Shown here: positions 7,788 through 16,463 of the stretch, in pieces
Layout: the number at the start of each line of letters is the position of its first letter
Numbering within the stretch: position 1 is the first letter of the stretch
Assembly: GCF_004310295.1 (NCBI RefSeq)
Contig: NZ_SISB01000001.1
Span: 1 to 64,000 of the forward strand
Direction: 5' to 3'
From: Pseudomonas sp. BGI-2
GTDB taxonomy: Bacteria; Pseudomonadota; Gammaproteobacteria; Pseudomonadales; Pseudomonadaceae
DNA length: 64,000 nucleotides
Position numbers and translations under genes: made by a program
Notes under the pieces: generated by a model
What the model saw: only the letters and a program-made list of their open reading frames with translations
Told to the model about the DNA's origin: nothing
The model's database searches: none

Positions 7788-10348
7788 CAGGCAATCTCCT
7801 CGGTAACAGGGATAAGGTTGAGTTCGGCGGCCATGATCGGGCGTCGTTGACCGCGTTCCTGGACAAAGTGGATGTCCGGGTCCGGGCGTTTATCGTTGAC
7901 GAAGGTGCGGAAACGCTTGAGTTTTTCCGGGTCTTTGAGGGCGTTGGCCCACTCGCATTCATAGCGGTCGACCACCAACTGCATCTGCGATTCGAGCTCT
8001 TCACCCAGGCCGAGGCTGTCGTGGATGATCACATCCTTAAGGTAATCGAGGCCGCCATCCAGGCTTTCGCGCCAGACCGAAGTGCGCTGCAATTTGTCGG
8101 CGGTGCGGATGTAGAACATCAGGAAACGGTCGATGTAGCGGATCAGGGTTTCATCGTCCAGGTCGGTGGCGAACAGCTCGGCGTGACGCGGGCGCATGCC
8201 ACCGTTGCCGGCGATGTAAAGGTTCCAGCCCTTCTCGGTGGCGATCACGCCGACGTCTTTGCTCTGGGCTTCGGCGCACTCGCGGGTGCAACCGGACACG
8301 GCGAATTTGAGCTTGTGCGGCGAACGCAGGCCTTTGTAGCGATCCTCGATGGCCAGCGCCATTTTCACGCTGTCCTGCACGCCGTAACGGCACCAGGTGC
8401 TGCCGACACAGGACTTCACCGTGCGGGTGGATTTACCGTAGGCATGCCCGGTTTCGAAGCCCGCTTCAATCAGCTCGGCCCAGATGTCAGGCAACTCATG
8501 CAACTGCGCGCCGAACAGGTCGATCCGCTGGCCGCCAGTGATTTTGGTATAGAGATCGTATTTCTTCGCTACCACGCCGATGGCGATCAGTTTGTCGGCG
8601 GTGATCTCGCCACCGGGAATGCGCGGTACTACCGAATAGGTGCCGTTTTTCTGCATGTTGGCCATGAAGGTGTCGTTGGTGTCCTGCAGCGGCACCAGCG
8701 AGGCGTCCATGATCGGCTGGTTCCAGCACGACGCGAGGATCGAGCCCACCGCCGGTTTGCACACGTCGCAACCGGTGTGGCCACGGCCATGCTTGGTCAG
8801 CAATTCTTCGAAGGTGATCACCCCTTCTACCCGCACCAGCGCATAGAGTTCCTGACGGGTGTACGCGAAGTGTTCGCACAGGCTTTTGTCGACGCTGACG
8901 CCACGGGCAATCAGTTCATGCTCGAACACCTGCTTGAGCAGCCCTGCACAACCACCGCAGCCAGTGCAGGCCTTGGTCTGCGACTTGAGCAGGCCGAGGT
9001 CGGTGCAGCCTCCGTCGATGGCCGAGCAAATGGAGCCCTTGGTGACGTTGTGGCACGAGCACACCGTGGCCGACTCGGGCAACGCGCCCGGGCCCAGGGT
9101 CGGTGCGCCTTCGGACGACGGCAGAATCAGGCTGGCGGGTTCCGCTGGCAGCGCAATCGCGTTCTGCATGTATTGCAGTAGCGTATCGTAATAGCTGTTG
9201 TCACCGACCAGCACCGCGCCGAGTACGTGCTTGCCGGTCGCATCCACCACCAACCGACGGTAGCTGGCGGTGGTTTCGTCGATGAATTGATAACTGCGCG
9301 AGCCCGGCGTGCTGCCATGGGCATCACCGATGGAGCCGACATCAACGCCCAACAGCTTGAGCTTGGTCGACATGTCCGCGCCCATGAACGGCTCGGCAGC
9401 CTCGTTGCACAGCAGGGCAGCAACACCGCGCGCCATCTGGTATCCCGGGGCGACCAGGCCAAAAATGCTGCCATTCCACGCGGCACACTCGCCGATGGCA
9501 TAGATGTGCGGATCGCTGGTCAGGCATTGGTCGTCAATCACCACGCCGCCACGCGGGCCGACTTCCAGCGAGCACTGGCGGGCCAATGTGTCTTGCGCGC
9601 GGATACCGGCCGAGAACACGATCAGGTCGGCTTCAAGAAATTCGTCATTGGCGAAATTCATCCGGTAGCGATATTCCTCGCCGGCACTGATCGATTGAGT
9701 GCCGCGTGACAGGTGCACACCGACGCCGAGGCGTTCGATTTGTGCCTTGAGCGCACGACCGCCCTGTTCGTCCAGCTGCACCGGCATCAGGCGCGGGGCG
9801 AATTCCACCACATGGGCTTCCAGGCCCAGGCTTTTCAGGGCGTTGGCGGCTTCCAGCCCGAGCAGGCCACCGCCGACCACCACGCCACGTCGGGCGTTGG
9901 CCGCCGCGGCACGGATCGCATCGAGGTCTTCAAGGGTGCGGTACACCAGACGCGAATCGCCCTCAGCACCTTCGATTGGCGGCACAAATGGATAGGACCC
10001 GGTGGCCAGGACCAATTTGTCGTAGGCGACACACCCTTGCGCGGTGATCACCTCGCGCCGGACGCGGTCGATTTCCAGCACCGGCACCCCCAGGTGCAAG
10101 GTGACACCCGGGGTCTGGTACAGCGAGGCTTCACCCAAGGCGAGCGACTCGGCATCACGGCCGGTGAAGTATTCGGAAAGGTGCACGCGGTCGTAGGCAC
10201 GCATCGGCTCCTCGCTGAACACGTGCAGCTGATAGTAATCAAGGGCGCCGCGCTCGATCAGCTGTTCGACACAATGGTGTCCGACCATGCCATTACCGAT
10301 CACGATCAGCGTTTGCAGCTTGTTCAACGCGGCCACATTGGAATTCAT
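7787..10348 (-). CDS. nirB: Nitrite reductase (NAD(P)H) large subunit
   Basis: An 853-residue cytosolic enzyme reducing nitrite to ammonium with NADH. An N-terminal FAD/NAD(P) oxidoreductase region (TLIVIGNGMVGHH and GVVVGGGLLGLEAA are the two dinucleotide motifs) is followed by two BFD-type [2Fe-2S] segments (VCSCHNVTKG ... CTGCGGC, then HTGCDVCKP) and the sirohaem/[4Fe-4S] half with CVGSTWC and SGCTREC. The start is the ATG at 10348 (MNSNVAALNKLQ); longer in-frame starts run back through the leader hairpins. Control is readable upstream: a sigma54-type promoter about 207 bp away and an ANTAR-type leader terminator 40-120 bp away. No nitrate reductase gene is adjacent. Confidence 0.96.
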   Translation of the reverse strand: MNSNVAALNKLQTLIVIGNGMVGHHCVEQLIERGALDYYQLHVFSEEPMRAYDRVHLSEYFTGRDAESLALGEASLYQTPGVTLHLGVPVLEIDRVRREVITAQGCVAYDKLVLATGSYPFVPPIEGAEGDSRLVYRTLEDLDAIRAAAANARRGVVVGGGLLGLEAANALKSLGLEAHVVEFAPRLMPVQLDEQGGRALKAQIERLGVGVHLSRGTQSISAGEEYRYRMNFANDEFLEADLIVFSAGIRAQDTLARQCSLEVGPRGGVVIDDQCLTSDPHIYAIGECAAWNGSIFGLVAPGYQMARGVAALLCNEAAEPFMGADMSTKLKLLGVDVGSIGDAHGSTPGSRSYQFIDETTASYRRLVVDATGKHVLGAVLVGDNSYYDTLLQYMQNAIALPAEPASLILPSSEGAPTLGPGALPESATVCSCHNVTKGSICSAIDGGCTDLGLLKSQTKACTGCGGCAGLLKQVFEHELIARGVSVDKSLCEHFAYTRQELYALVRVEGVITFEELLTKHGRGHTGCDVCKPAVGSILASCWNQPIMDASLVPLQDTNDTFMANMQKNGTYSVVPRIPGGEITADKLIAIGVVAKKYDLYTKITGGQRIDLFGAQLHELPDIWAELIEAGFETGHAYGKSTRTVKSCVGSTWCRYGVQDSVKMALAIEDRYKGLRSPHKLKFAVSGCTRECAEAQSKDVGVIATEKGWNLYIAGNGGMRPRHAELFATDLDDETLIRYIDRFLMFYIRTADKLQRTSVWRESLDGGLDYLKDVIIHDSLGLGEELESQMQLVVDRYECEWANALKDPEKLKRFRTFVNDKRPDPDIHFVQERGQRRPIMAAELNLIPVTEEIA

Positions 10349-10386
10349 AAGAAGCACCCGGCTAAGCCCATCACGGTTCAAAATGC

Positions 10387-10467
10387 AAAAAAAAACGCCT
10401 GAAACCTTGCGGTTCCAGGCGTCTTTGCCTGTTCTTTTGCGGTGTTGAAACCAGACGTCTCTGCCTG
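10387..10467 (-). promoter_or_regulatory. nirB leader: two ANTAR-type hairpins and an intrinsic terminator
   Basis: Read on the minus strand, hairpin P1 (10467-10452) is CAGGC-AGAGAC-GTCTG and hairpin P2 (10431-10416) is CAGGC-AAAGAC-GCCTG. Both have six-base loops with A at position 1 and G at position 4, the signature bound by ANTAR antiterminators such as NasT. The 3' strand of P2 is also the 5' strand of a strong terminator stem (10422-10395, ACGCCTG pairing with CAGGCGT, extended inside by AACC/GGTT), followed by a run of eight or nine Us. P2 and the terminator cannot form together, which fits nitrate/nitrite-dependent antitermination. NasS/NasT genes are not in this window. Confidence 0.88.
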
Positions 10468-10554
10468 ATCCACCGATGTTGCCCACGAATCGATCGTCGT
10501 TGACCGAGGGGGCTGCCCACTCGAATGCGTTCACGGTGGGCCTGGTCGATGTAA

Positions 10555-10571
10555 TGCAGCGATTGTGCCAA
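10555..10571 (-). promoter_or_regulatory. Sigma54 (RpoN) promoter for nirBD
   Basis: Minus-strand TTGGCACAATCGCTGCA has the GG and GC dinucleotides ten bases apart expected of -24/-12 elements. It lies about 90 bp before hairpin P1 and about 207 bp before the nirB ATG, leaving room for the leader RNA. NtrC-type activation under nitrogen limitation would be expected. I did not identify the NtrC enhancers. Confidence 0.72.
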
Positions 10572-10696
10572 GCGCTGATTGTCGCGGTTTTACGGCTCCC
10601 GCCGGGGCTTAAAGGGTATGAACTCTGCAGTTTCTGCCTTGGCTTAGTGCATGCCGCCGCACGAAAGCTTTATTAAAGTGCATCGGCATGCCTGGA

Positions 10697-12037
10697 TTAC
10701 AGATACCAGCGATACTCCCGCGCACTGATCTCCTGCATGAACGCCAGATGATCCTGGCGCTTGTTCTCGCAATACACGTCCACGAACTCCGCGCCCAGCC
10801 CTTCGCGCAGCTGTGGCTGATACTGCATGGCGCGCACCGCTTCGAGCATTTCCAGCGGGAAGTCGACCCCGCTGTTGCGGTCGTCGTTAAGCGGCTGGAT
10901 CGGCTCGTTGCCTGCTTCCAGACCATGTTCCAGTCCAACCAGAATCGCCGCCAACACCAGGTATGGGTTGGCATCGGCGCCGGACAGGCGATGTTCAATG
11001 CGCAGGTTTTTCGCATCCGATTCCGGAATGCGCACGCACGCATCGCGATCCTCAAACCCCCAGCTCGCCCGCGTGGCGATGTTCGTCGTGCCGCCCAAAC
11101 GGCGAAATGCATTCTGGTTGGGCGCGAAAATCGGCATGCAATGCGGCAGCAATTCCAGACAACCTGCAACGGCATGACGCAACGATTGCTGCTGGTTCGC
11201 CGCCAGGATGTTGTTGCCGGCAGCGTCGTAAAGGCTGACATGCACATGCATGCCGCTGCCCGGGTGCTGCAAGTAAGGTTTGGCCATGAAACTGGCGCGG
11301 TAACCGTGTTTCAGCGCGACGCCACGGCTGCTGCGACAAAACAGGGCCGCCCAGTCCGCCGCACGCAAACCATCATCGAGATGACCGAAATTGATCTCGA
11401 ACTGGCCCGGACCGAGCTCGGCGGTGATCACCGTGGAATCGATGCCTTGAGCCCGTGACGCCTCGACCATGTCATCGAGCACCGGGGCAAAGCGTGACAG
11501 GCGCTCGATGTGCATGTTCGGTTGATCATCGGCATCGTCGGTCAGGCCATCCCGGGGGAATTGAGGCAGCCCGTCGCGCAGCTTTTTATCGAACAGATAG
11601 AACTCCAGCTCGAACGCCACCACCGGATGAATACCTTTGCCCGCGAGCCTGTCCAGCACCTGCGCCAGGACCTGGCGCGGCTCGAAAACGATCGGGTTTT
11701 CGGTGCCGTCCGAGGTGATCAGCATCTGCCCCAAGGGTTGCGACTCCCAGCTCACCGGTTTGAGTGTGCCCGGCACCAGCCGGCGCAGCGCATCCGGGTC
11801 ACCGTCGTTAAAGCAGTAATCGCCAATCTTGAACAACCCGCCCTGCACGCCCAGCAGCACACAGTTTTGCGGCAGTTTCAGCGCGCTGCCGGCCGCGACC
11901 TTTTCCAGCATGTCCACGGGATAGCGCTTGCCGTAGAAGTGCCCCGGAATGTCGAGGGAAATCAGGTCGACGTAACGTACATCAGGGTAGCGTTGGCGGA
12001 AGGCTTGCACCTCGGCCAGCAGATCAGCGTCCATCAT
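10697..12037 (-). CDS. puuA: Glutamine synthetase family protein, probable gamma-glutamylputrescine synthetase
   Basis: A 446-residue GS-fold enzyme predicted to join glutamate to putrescine (or another amine) using ATP. GS landmarks: AFELEFYLF (metal-binding glutamates), GPGQFEINF, GSGMHVHVSL (ATP-binding histidine), FAPNQNAFRR and ANPYLVLAAIL. The ATG at 12037 has AGGA eight bases upstream; a second ATG follows directly. Gene order puuB-puuR-puuA on one strand supports a polyamine role over nitrogen assimilation. It could use another amine or an aromatic acid, since this family is broad. It lacks the long adenylylation-type C-terminus of GlnA. Confidence 0.82.
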   Translation of the reverse strand: MMDADLLAEVQAFRQRYPDVRYVDLISLDIPGHFYGKRYPVDMLEKVAAGSALKLPQNCVLLGVQGGLFKIGDYCFNDGDPDALRRLVPGTLKPVSWESQPLGQMLITSDGTENPIVFEPRQVLAQVLDRLAGKGIHPVVAFELEFYLFDKKLRDGLPQFPRDGLTDDADDQPNMHIERLSRFAPVLDDMVEASRAQGIDSTVITAELGPGQFEINFGHLDDGLRAADWAALFCRSSRGVALKHGYRASFMAKPYLQHPGSGMHVHVSLYDAAGNNILAANQQQSLRHAVAGCLELLPHCMPIFAPNQNAFRRLGGTTNIATRASWGFEDRDACVRIPESDAKNLRIEHRLSGADANPYLVLAAILVGLEHGLEAGNEPIQPLNDDRNSGVDFPLEMLEAVRAMQYQPQLREGLGAEFVDVYCENKRQDHLAFMQEISAREYRWYL

Positions 12038-12057
12038 CGTTGGTCCTATTGTGATTA

Positions 12058-12612
12058 TCAGGTGTAGACCCAAAGCACTCGCGTGAGGTGCTCGGTGAGG
12101 TTGCCGTAACGGCAACGGGTATGGCTGTCGAACTGAAAGCTGTCGCCGGTTTGCAAGGTGACGGCGTCGTCATCGCCCAACCACAGCGTCAACTCGCCTT
12201 CGAGCACGTAGCCACCCTGCTCCGAGCTGTCAGTCAAATGCCGCTCGCCACTGCTGGCGCCGGCTTCGAGGTGACTTTCGAGCATGGAAAACGAAGCGCG
12301 CATTTTCGGCGACACCAGAATGTCGGTGATGCCATTGGCGTAGTACAACGTGCGGCGTTCATCCGGCCGGGTGACCCACGGCAGTTCCTTGGGTTTTGGC
12401 AGGCTGTAGAAGTAGGTCGTCGGCACGCCCAGGGTTTCGCTGATCGCCGTCAGGTCTGCCACGGTGGGCCGTGACAGGCCGCGTTCGACTTGCGAGAGAA
12501 AGCCGACTGAACGACCGATCTGGTCGGCCAGGTCCTTCAAGGTGTATTTCTTGTGCTTGCGCAGATCGTGAATAAGGATCGCCAGCGCAGCGATTTCTTC
12601 TTGCTTGTTCAT
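12058..12612 (-). CDS. puuR: XRE-family regulator with C-terminal cupin (PuuR type)
   Basis: A 184-residue transcription factor: helix-turn-helix at residues about 12-66 (YTLKDLADQIGRSVGFLSQVERGLSRPTVADL) and a cupin sensor at about 110-180 (GYVLEGELTLWLGDD, LQTGDSFQFDS). PuuR-type repressors bind promoter palindromes and release them in response to putrescine. It sits between puuB and puuA with gaps of 25 and 20 bp. The palindrome at 13936-13965, just before puuB, is the obvious candidate operator. Confidence 0.85.
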   Translation of the reverse strand: MNKQEEIAALAILIHDLRKHKKYTLKDLADQIGRSVGFLSQVERGLSRPTVADLTAISETLGVPTTYFYSLPKPKELPWVTRPDERRTLYYANGITDILVSPKMRASFSMLESHLEAGASSGERHLTDSSEQGGYVLEGELTLWLGDDDAVTLQTGDSFQFDSHTRCRYGNLTEHLTRVLWVYT

Positions 12613-12637
12613 GCCTGGATATCCGCCAAGTAATTCA

Positions 12638-13927
12638 TCAAATACTGTCGCGCAGTCGATACCACGCCTTGCCGATGGCTTCCAGCGGCGCCGCCAGGTA
12701 TTTACCGCCGGGGAAGCTGGGGTTACTCAAGCCCTGATACAACGCCAGTTCATCGGTCTGGCCGAGAATCGCGTCGGACACGGCGCGGGCGGCGGCCAGC
12801 GTCGGCAGCACGCCATGTCCGGAGTAGCCTTGCAGCCAGTAGCGATCACCCCACCGGCCAATGTCAGGCGTGCGTTTGAGCGTCAGGTCGATGTGCCCGC
12901 CCCAAGCGAATTCCAGCTCTATGCCTTTGATCTGCGGGAAAACCCGTTCCAGAAATGGCCGGGTCGCGCCGGCAATGTCCCGGGGCATGCCGCCTAGATA
13001 CGTGCAGCCACCGCCGAACAGCAGGCGGTTGTCCGGCGTGCGACGGAAATAGTCGAGGACGAATTGGTTGTCGGTGACACAGACATTGCTCGGCAGCAGC
13101 GCGGTGGCCTGCTCCGGTGTCAGCGGTGCGGTAGCAACTTGATAAGTCCCCACCGGCAACACGCAACTGGCCAGTTGCGGGTCAAGCCGATCGAGGTAGG
13201 CATTGCAGGCCAGCACCAGCACATCCGCGCGAACCGAACCGCGTTCGGTGTTCACCAGGAACTGACCGCCCTCCTCTCGATAACTTAAGGCTTTGCTTTG
13301 CTCATGGATACGGCCGCCCGCCCGTTCGATGGCGGCGGCTAGGCCGAGGGCCAGTTTCAGCGGGTTGAGGTGAGCGCCCTCGGGGTCATAAAGGCCTGCC
13401 TGGTAGCGGTCGCTGGCTACCCATTCCGGCAACTGCTCACGGCTGATGAACTGCAAGTCATCGTGGCCCCACTTGTGACTGGCTTCGCGCTGCCACTCGG
13501 TCAGCAGACTGACCCGACGGGGCATGACCGAGGTCCACAAATGGCCGGCGCGATAGTCACAGTCGAAACCATGGCGAGCCGGCAACTCACGCAGCTCTTG
13601 CGCGGCCCAGCGCATGCCGTCCCACAACCGTCGCGCACGTTCGTAGCCCAGCGCTGCTTCCAGCGGTGGCATGTCGCACGACCAGCCAAGGATGGCCTGA
13701 CCGCCATTGCGCCCCGACGCTGCCCACGCCACCCGGCTGGCTTCCAGCAGCGTCACGCGTTTGCCGGCCAACGCCAGGCGCAACGCAGTATGCAGGCCGC
13801 TGAAGCCGGCACCGATGATCACAACCTCAGTGCTTTGCTCACCGGCAAGCGCCGGTCGGGTGGTCAGGCGATCAGCGCAACTGTGGGCGTAATAGCTGGC
13901 GACATGCTGCGTGGACTGCTGAAACAT
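12638..13927 (-). CDS. puuB: FAD-dependent gamma-glutamylputrescine oxidoreductase
   Basis: A 429-residue DAO-family flavoenzyme. The FAD Rossmann motif is EVVIIGAGFSGLHTALRLAL near residue 33, followed by ASGRNGGQAI; the C-terminal region carries the second FAD-contact block (GRWGDRYWLQGYSGHGVLPT). PuuB oxidises gamma-glutamylputrescine to the aldehyde, giving ammonia and H2O2. First gene of a probable puuB-puuR-puuA operon; puuC and puuD homologues are not in the window. The ATG at 13927 lies only nine bases from the strong palindrome. Confidence 0.85.
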   Translation of the reverse strand: MFQQSTQHVASYYAHSCADRLTTRPALAGEQSTEVVIIGAGFSGLHTALRLALAGKRVTLLEASRVAWAASGRNGGQAILGWSCDMPPLEAALGYERARRLWDGMRWAAQELRELPARHGFDCDYRAGHLWTSVMPRRVSLLTEWQREASHKWGHDDLQFISREQLPEWVASDRYQAGLYDPEGAHLNPLKLALGLAAAIERAGGRIHEQSKALSYREEGGQFLVNTERGSVRADVLVLACNAYLDRLDPQLASCVLPVGTYQVATAPLTPEQATALLPSNVCVTDNQFVLDYFRRTPDNRLLFGGGCTYLGGMPRDIAGATRPFLERVFPQIKGIELEFAWGGHIDLTLKRTPDIGRWGDRYWLQGYSGHGVLPTLAAARAVSDAILGQTDELALYQGLSNPSFPGGKYLAAPLEAIGKAWYRLRDSI

Positions 13928-13935
13928 ACAAGCCT

Positions 13936-13965
13936 CATGAAATTATCTTTTTATAATTTCATGAA
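13936..13965 (-). promoter_or_regulatory. Palindromic operator candidate before puuB
   Basis: TCATGAAATTAT and ATAATTTCATGA are perfect 12-bp inverted repeats separated by CTTTTT, in an AT-rich pocket between two high-GC genes. The TTTCATGAAA core recurs on its left shoulder. It covers the space where the puuB ribosome binding site and promoter edge should be, which suits a repressor site for the PuuR-like protein. A terminator is less likely because no U-run follows. Confidence 0.65.
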
Positions 13966-13995
13966 AAACTACAGCATAAATTTCATTCGGACAAC

Positions 13996-14262
13996 TCACG
14001 CGTTCGGCGATTTATGCCACGGATAGCCTTTCGCGCTGAGTTGATAGGCGTAATCGAACAGACGCTTCATGTACTCGCCGTCGAATTTTTGATTGCGCGG
14101 GCAAATAAAATCGGCGCCGATGTACGCCAGATTGAAGTCCGCCCCATCCTGCTGGGCGATGCGGTAAATGCGGTCGAGGTCACTGATCCCCTGGGTCTGG
14201 ATCAAGGTGCTGATGGTGCGCCCGCCGATGCTCAAGGTACGGCGCTGGGTTCCGGACCACTA
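13996..14262 (-). pseudogene. Orphan 3' fragment of the patatin-like phospholipase gene
   Basis: These ~265 bp are about 90% identical by eye to the 3' end of the intact patatin gene at 15176-15440 and share its stop codon. They encode only the last ~80 residues (RTISTLIQTQGISDLDRIYR to HKSPNA), without the catalytic GXSXG or DGG motifs. Similarity fades after 14262. The two copies are direct repeats flanking the lower-GC gene at 14512-14976. Confidence 0.85.
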
Positions 14263-14421
14263 CGGTTCCGTTTTGGGCGTTTACGCGCTCCTTCAACGAT
14301 GTTCACCAACATAACCGTCCGCAATAAGTTGCTGGGAGGCGGCTCAGCATTTCGTTCATACTATATCGACTGCTATGGGGAACGGCGGGGCGCCGTCTTA
14401 AAGGATCTTCATGGCAAATAA

Positions 14422-14462
14422 AAATATAAAACCTCGTCTGCGCGAGGTTTTATATTTATACA
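14422..14462. terminator. Strong intrinsic terminator
   Basis: A perfect 15-bp stem (AAATATAAAACCTCG pairing with CGAGGTTTTATATTT) closes a TCTGCG loop. It has A/T-rich flanks on both sides, so it could stop transcription both ways. It lies just past the 3' end of the unknown gene at 14512-14976, between that gene and the orphan patatin tail. Confidence 0.85.
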
Positions 14463-14511
14463 GACAACAAATTAGCTGCAAGACATCTTTTTATCTTTGA
14501 ATGCTAACTTA

Positions 14512-14976
14512 TCAGCTTGAACGGCCACCATTTTTATAATTATCCCAAATCCATTTTGGAGTGTTGTCCCCATCAGGTTTAGGACGGTAGACTTGAGGTG
14601 GTTCCGGGGTGTAGGGAACATTGGGCTCAGGAGCAATGTCTGTAACATCAATATTGATAGACCCCAAGGCCGCATTCCAATCTGTCACCACCCCTTCGAC
14701 ACCACTTTCAACATCTAAAAAATAATGTCCGTTGAGATCTTGGAAAGATACTACACAAGTACTGATTTCAGCAAAGTATGCGGCCAGCAATTCAGGAGGT
14801 AATTCTAGTTCACGAACGGCTTCGTCCAACTCCGACCCGTCACCAAATCCCGCGCCATCGAATATGATTTGGCTGGCATTAACAGACTCAATCACTCCAG
14901 AATATTGTTCAGAATCGTTAGCAAAAATAACTTCCTTTCCAATTAACGTTTTTAGATTCACCGTTTGACTTGTCAT
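14512..14976 (-). CDS. Unrecognised acidic protein, low-GC gene
   Basis: I do not recognise this 154-residue protein. It starts at the ATG at 14976 with AGGA nine bases upstream; an upstream TTG at 15009, behind GGAGGAC, is possible. Composition is acidic, with no signal peptide or membrane segment. The first ~100 residues look like a compact alpha/beta domain (LIGKEVIFANDSEQYSGVIE, ELPPELLAAYFAEI); the C-terminal ~40 are proline-rich and end in WIWDNYKNGG. Codon use is clearly more AT-rich than neighbours, suggesting transfer. It lies between an intact patatin gene and an orphan copy of that gene's 3' end, an arrangement also seen for immunity genes beside swapped toxin tails. That role is only a hypothesis. 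Confidence 0.7.
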   Translation of the reverse strand: MTSQTVNLKTLIGKEVIFANDSEQYSGVIESVNASQIIFDGAGFGDGSELDEAVRELELPPELLAAYFAEISTCVVSFQDLNGHYFLDVESGVEGVVTDWNAALGSINIDVTDIAPEPNVPYTPEPPQVYRPKPDGDNTPKWIWDNYKNGGRSS

Positions 14977-15175
14977 TTCAGCGTCCTTTTTACTGAAGTT
15001 GAACGTCAATCGTCCTCCCTGACCGGCAGCATGGCTACTGTTAGAAATAACAGTTTTTCAGCGCTTTAAGTACCGTTGGTCGGATAATGCACGTCAAGTA
15101 TTCCATTGACTGGGACACAGCCATCTAACCAGGAATTAAGTTGTGCGGTAGTACATTGAGTGACCAAGCTCACCT

Positions 15176-16360
15176 TCACGCGTTCGGCGATTTATGCCAG
15201 GGATAGCCTTTCGCGCTGAGTTGAAAGGCGTAATCGAACAGACGTTTCATGTACTCGCCATCGAATTTCTGATTGCGCGGAAAATGAAAGTCGGCGCCGA
15301 TGTACGCCAGATTGAAGTCCGCCCCGTCCTGCTGGGCGATGCGGTAAATGCGATCGAGGTCGCTGATCCCCTGGGTCTGGATCAATGTGCTGATGGCGCG
15401 CCCGCCGATGCTCAAGGTACGGCGCTTGGTGCCGGACCACTGCGGCACCAGTTTGCCGTTACGAATGACATAGAAATGCCGTTCCCGGCGTATACGCGCG
15501 CCGGTCACGCTGTTCAGCGCTACCACGGTGCCCGGGGGGTAAAGGAAAACCTGAGTGAGGACGCCTCCGTCCACGTGCATTTCCTGAAACTGTTTGCCGT
15601 CGACCTCTACATCAATCATCACCGGCGAGACGGCGCCGGGAATGCTCATCGACGCAATCATGATGTTGCGAAACAGGTGCAGCGCTCCCGGTGCTCCGCT
15701 GGACGCAATCGCGCCCATGTTCCAGGTGACGGGACGCCCGGCATCCAGATCGGTGGTGCCGATCATCAGCAGTCGTCCCTTGGCGTATTGCGCGGCGATG
15801 GCCGCGAGCACGTCGGCGGTAATGTATTTGGCAATGAGCCGCGCCAGTGGCTTGCTGTCCGCGATGCCGTCGCTGGCCAGGCGGGTCAGCACACTTCGCG
15901 AATGGAACACGTCTTTTGGACCGATTGCGCTGCAGATCCCCAGTATGACGCTGTCGTACTCAGGTCCCAGGTAAGCGAACGGGGCGACCAGAGCGCCCGC
16001 GCTGATGCCGGTGACGACCTTGAACGCAGGCCGGCTCCCATGCAAGGTCCAGCCCGCAATGATGCCCGCCGCGAAGGTGCCGGCGTCGCCGCCCCCCGAA
16101 ATGGCCAGGTAATAGCCCCGTGGCAGCATATCGGGCGGCAACGCTGAGTCGGCGAGCGCCTCGACCTCTCGATCGTTGGCTAAAGTCGCGTCCCGAATGA
16201 ACAGCGTCAGGTCCTGATCCAGCCAGTAGCGCGCATTCGGGATACCCGGGATGACCGCTTGTTCCGTCAGCGCTTGCGGCACCGCGTCACGGCGTTGCAG
16301 GCAGCCCTCACGCAGCATGTTCATGGTTGAGGCGCTGGGCCTGGGCAGAAATGGTTTCAA
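15176..16360 (-). CDS. Patatin-like phospholipase
   Basis: A 394-residue serine lipase of the patatin family. The oxyanion/nucleophile elements are SGGGDAG (about residue 87) and GISAG (nucleophile Ser, about 107); the catalytic Asp lies in HVDGGV (about 265). I chose the TTG at 16360 because GGAGGAGG precedes it closely. The N-terminus then reads MKPFLPRPSASTMNMLREGC; relatives usually have a hydrophobic lipoprotein signal ending at this Cys, and here the hydrophobic core is missing, so export is doubtful or the 5' end has changed. Its 3' 265 bp are duplicated at 13996-14262. Confidence 0.85.
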   Translation of the reverse strand: MKPFLPRPSASTMNMLREGCLQRRDAVPQALTEQAVIPGIPNARYWLDQDLTLFIRDATLANDREVEALADSALPPDMLPRGYYLAISGGGDAGTFAAGIIAGWTLHGSRPAFKVVTGISAGALVAPFAYLGPEYDSVILGICSAIGPKDVFHSRSVLTRLASDGIADSKPLARLIAKYITADVLAAIAAQYAKGRLLMIGTTDLDAGRPVTWNMGAIASSGAPGALHLFRNIMIASMSIPGAVSPVMIDVEVDGKQFQEMHVDGGVLTQVFLYPPGTVVALNSVTGARIRRERHFYVIRNGKLVPQWSGTKRRTLSIGGRAISTLIQTQGISDLDRIYRIAQQDGADFNLAYIGADFHFPRNQKFDGEYMKRLFDYAFQLSAKGYPWHKSPNA

Positions 16361-16463
16361 AACGCCTCCTCCGGTCCCTGCCATCGAGAGAGCACGCGCT
16401 CGACTGACTCATGAATTGGGCCTCAGCCATCATGCGCGCGCCCCACGCACCCCTGACTACTTT

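Noticed and set aside
10372..10534. Extended NirB N-terminus from the start at 10534.
   Set aside because: It would translate the ANTAR hairpins and terminator; ATG 10348 fits the family.
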